Source of the DNA: Pseudomonas sp. B21-056
GTDB lineage: Bacteria > Pseudomonadota > Gammaproteobacteria > Pseudomonadales > Pseudomonadaceae
NCBI RefSeq assembly: GCF_026016325.1
Contig: NZ_CP087203.1
Location: forward strand, 496,001 to 560,000
DNA length: 64,000 bases
Reading direction: 5' to 3'
A program made the position numbers and the translations under genes. The notes below the pieces were generated by a model that was not told where the DNA came from, ran no database searches, and saw only the letters and a program-made list of their open reading frames with translations. This document shows positions 63,995 through 64,000 of this stretch, piece after piece (the stretch's first letter is position 1; every line of letters begins with the position of its first letter).

Positions 63995-64000
63995 AATCGT

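Overview
The window is chromosomal DNA from a GC-rich gammaproteobacterium, almost certainly Pseudomonas of the P. fluorescens group. This rests on codon use, the many REP/REPIN elements (TGTGGGAGCGAGC... and GTGGCGAGGGG... classes), Pseudomonas-restricted families such as DUF6124, and a gene order (selO-mscK-cvrA and msrA-dipA-aceF-aceE) that matches, from memory, the P. aeruginosa PA5015-PA5023 neighbourhood. No tRNA, rRNA, CRISPR array, transposase or phage integrase was seen.

Layout. (1) 1-17,124, minus strand: an aryl polyene (APE) pigment cluster of 18 complete genes plus the first bases of one more. It reads from a chain-length factor through two acyltransferases, two acyl carrier proteins, a starter ligase fused to a dehydratase, a glycosyltransferase, an ammonia-lyase, a thioesterase, a LolA-like protein, an MMPL exporter, a flavoenzyme, a methyltransferase and a DUF3261 lipoprotein to the KS/DH/KR/KS set. 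Most genes overlap by 4 bp, and a candidate sigma70 promoter lies at 17,212-17,240. (2) 17.4-20.1 kb: an orphan ParA, TrxC, a small hydrophilic protein and a HigBA toxin-antitoxin operon preceded by two matching operator-like palindromes. (3) 20.1-26.8 kb: SelO, an MscK-type mechanosensitive channel and a CvrA/NhaP2 K+/H+ antiporter with a TTG start. (4) 27.0-37.7 kb: a two-partner secretion locus with an FhaC/ShlB/CdiB transporter, a 2,509-residue CdiA/FHA-like exoprotein with an AT-rich unassigned C-terminal toxin region, and a coupled AT-rich candidate immunity gene. Gene debris and a lipoprotein follow. (5) 37.8-43.2 kb: a chemoreceptor, a TIGR02449-zapA pair without room for 6S RNA, a DUF6124 gene, a repeat-rich 700-bp stretch and an acyl-CoA dehydrogenase. 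(6) 43.4-49.4 kb: divergent putA and putP with six GTTGCA hexamers between them. (7) 49.4-54.0 kb: a DUF2165 membrane protein, an orphan T6SS vgrG-DUF4123 pair with no effector behind it, and rlmJ. (8) 54.0-64.0 kb: a tandem REPIN array, msrA, dipA, a PhoD-like phosphatase, and the pyruvate dehydrogenase genes aceF and aceE. A 15-bp palindrome lies upstream of aceE.

How the genes work together. In the APE cluster, ligase and ammonia-lyase would supply an aryl starter. KS-CLF, KR and DH extend it on the ACPs, acyltransferases and the glycosyltransferase attach it to a lipid, and the LolA/MMPL/DUF3261 set would move it to the outer membrane. The TPS locus is a contact-competition module. PutA/PutP import and oxidise proline to glutamate under PutA self-regulation.

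The least explained element is the C-terminal toxin/immunity module at about 35.4-37.0 kb. Other points of note are the flavoenzyme that keeps both halogenase hallmarks, the paired higBA operators, and the dispersed repeat at 41.05-41.35 kb with two arm-GG-arm hairpins. Start codons, motif positions and overlaps were read from the sequence. Family names come from motif recognition, not from a database search.
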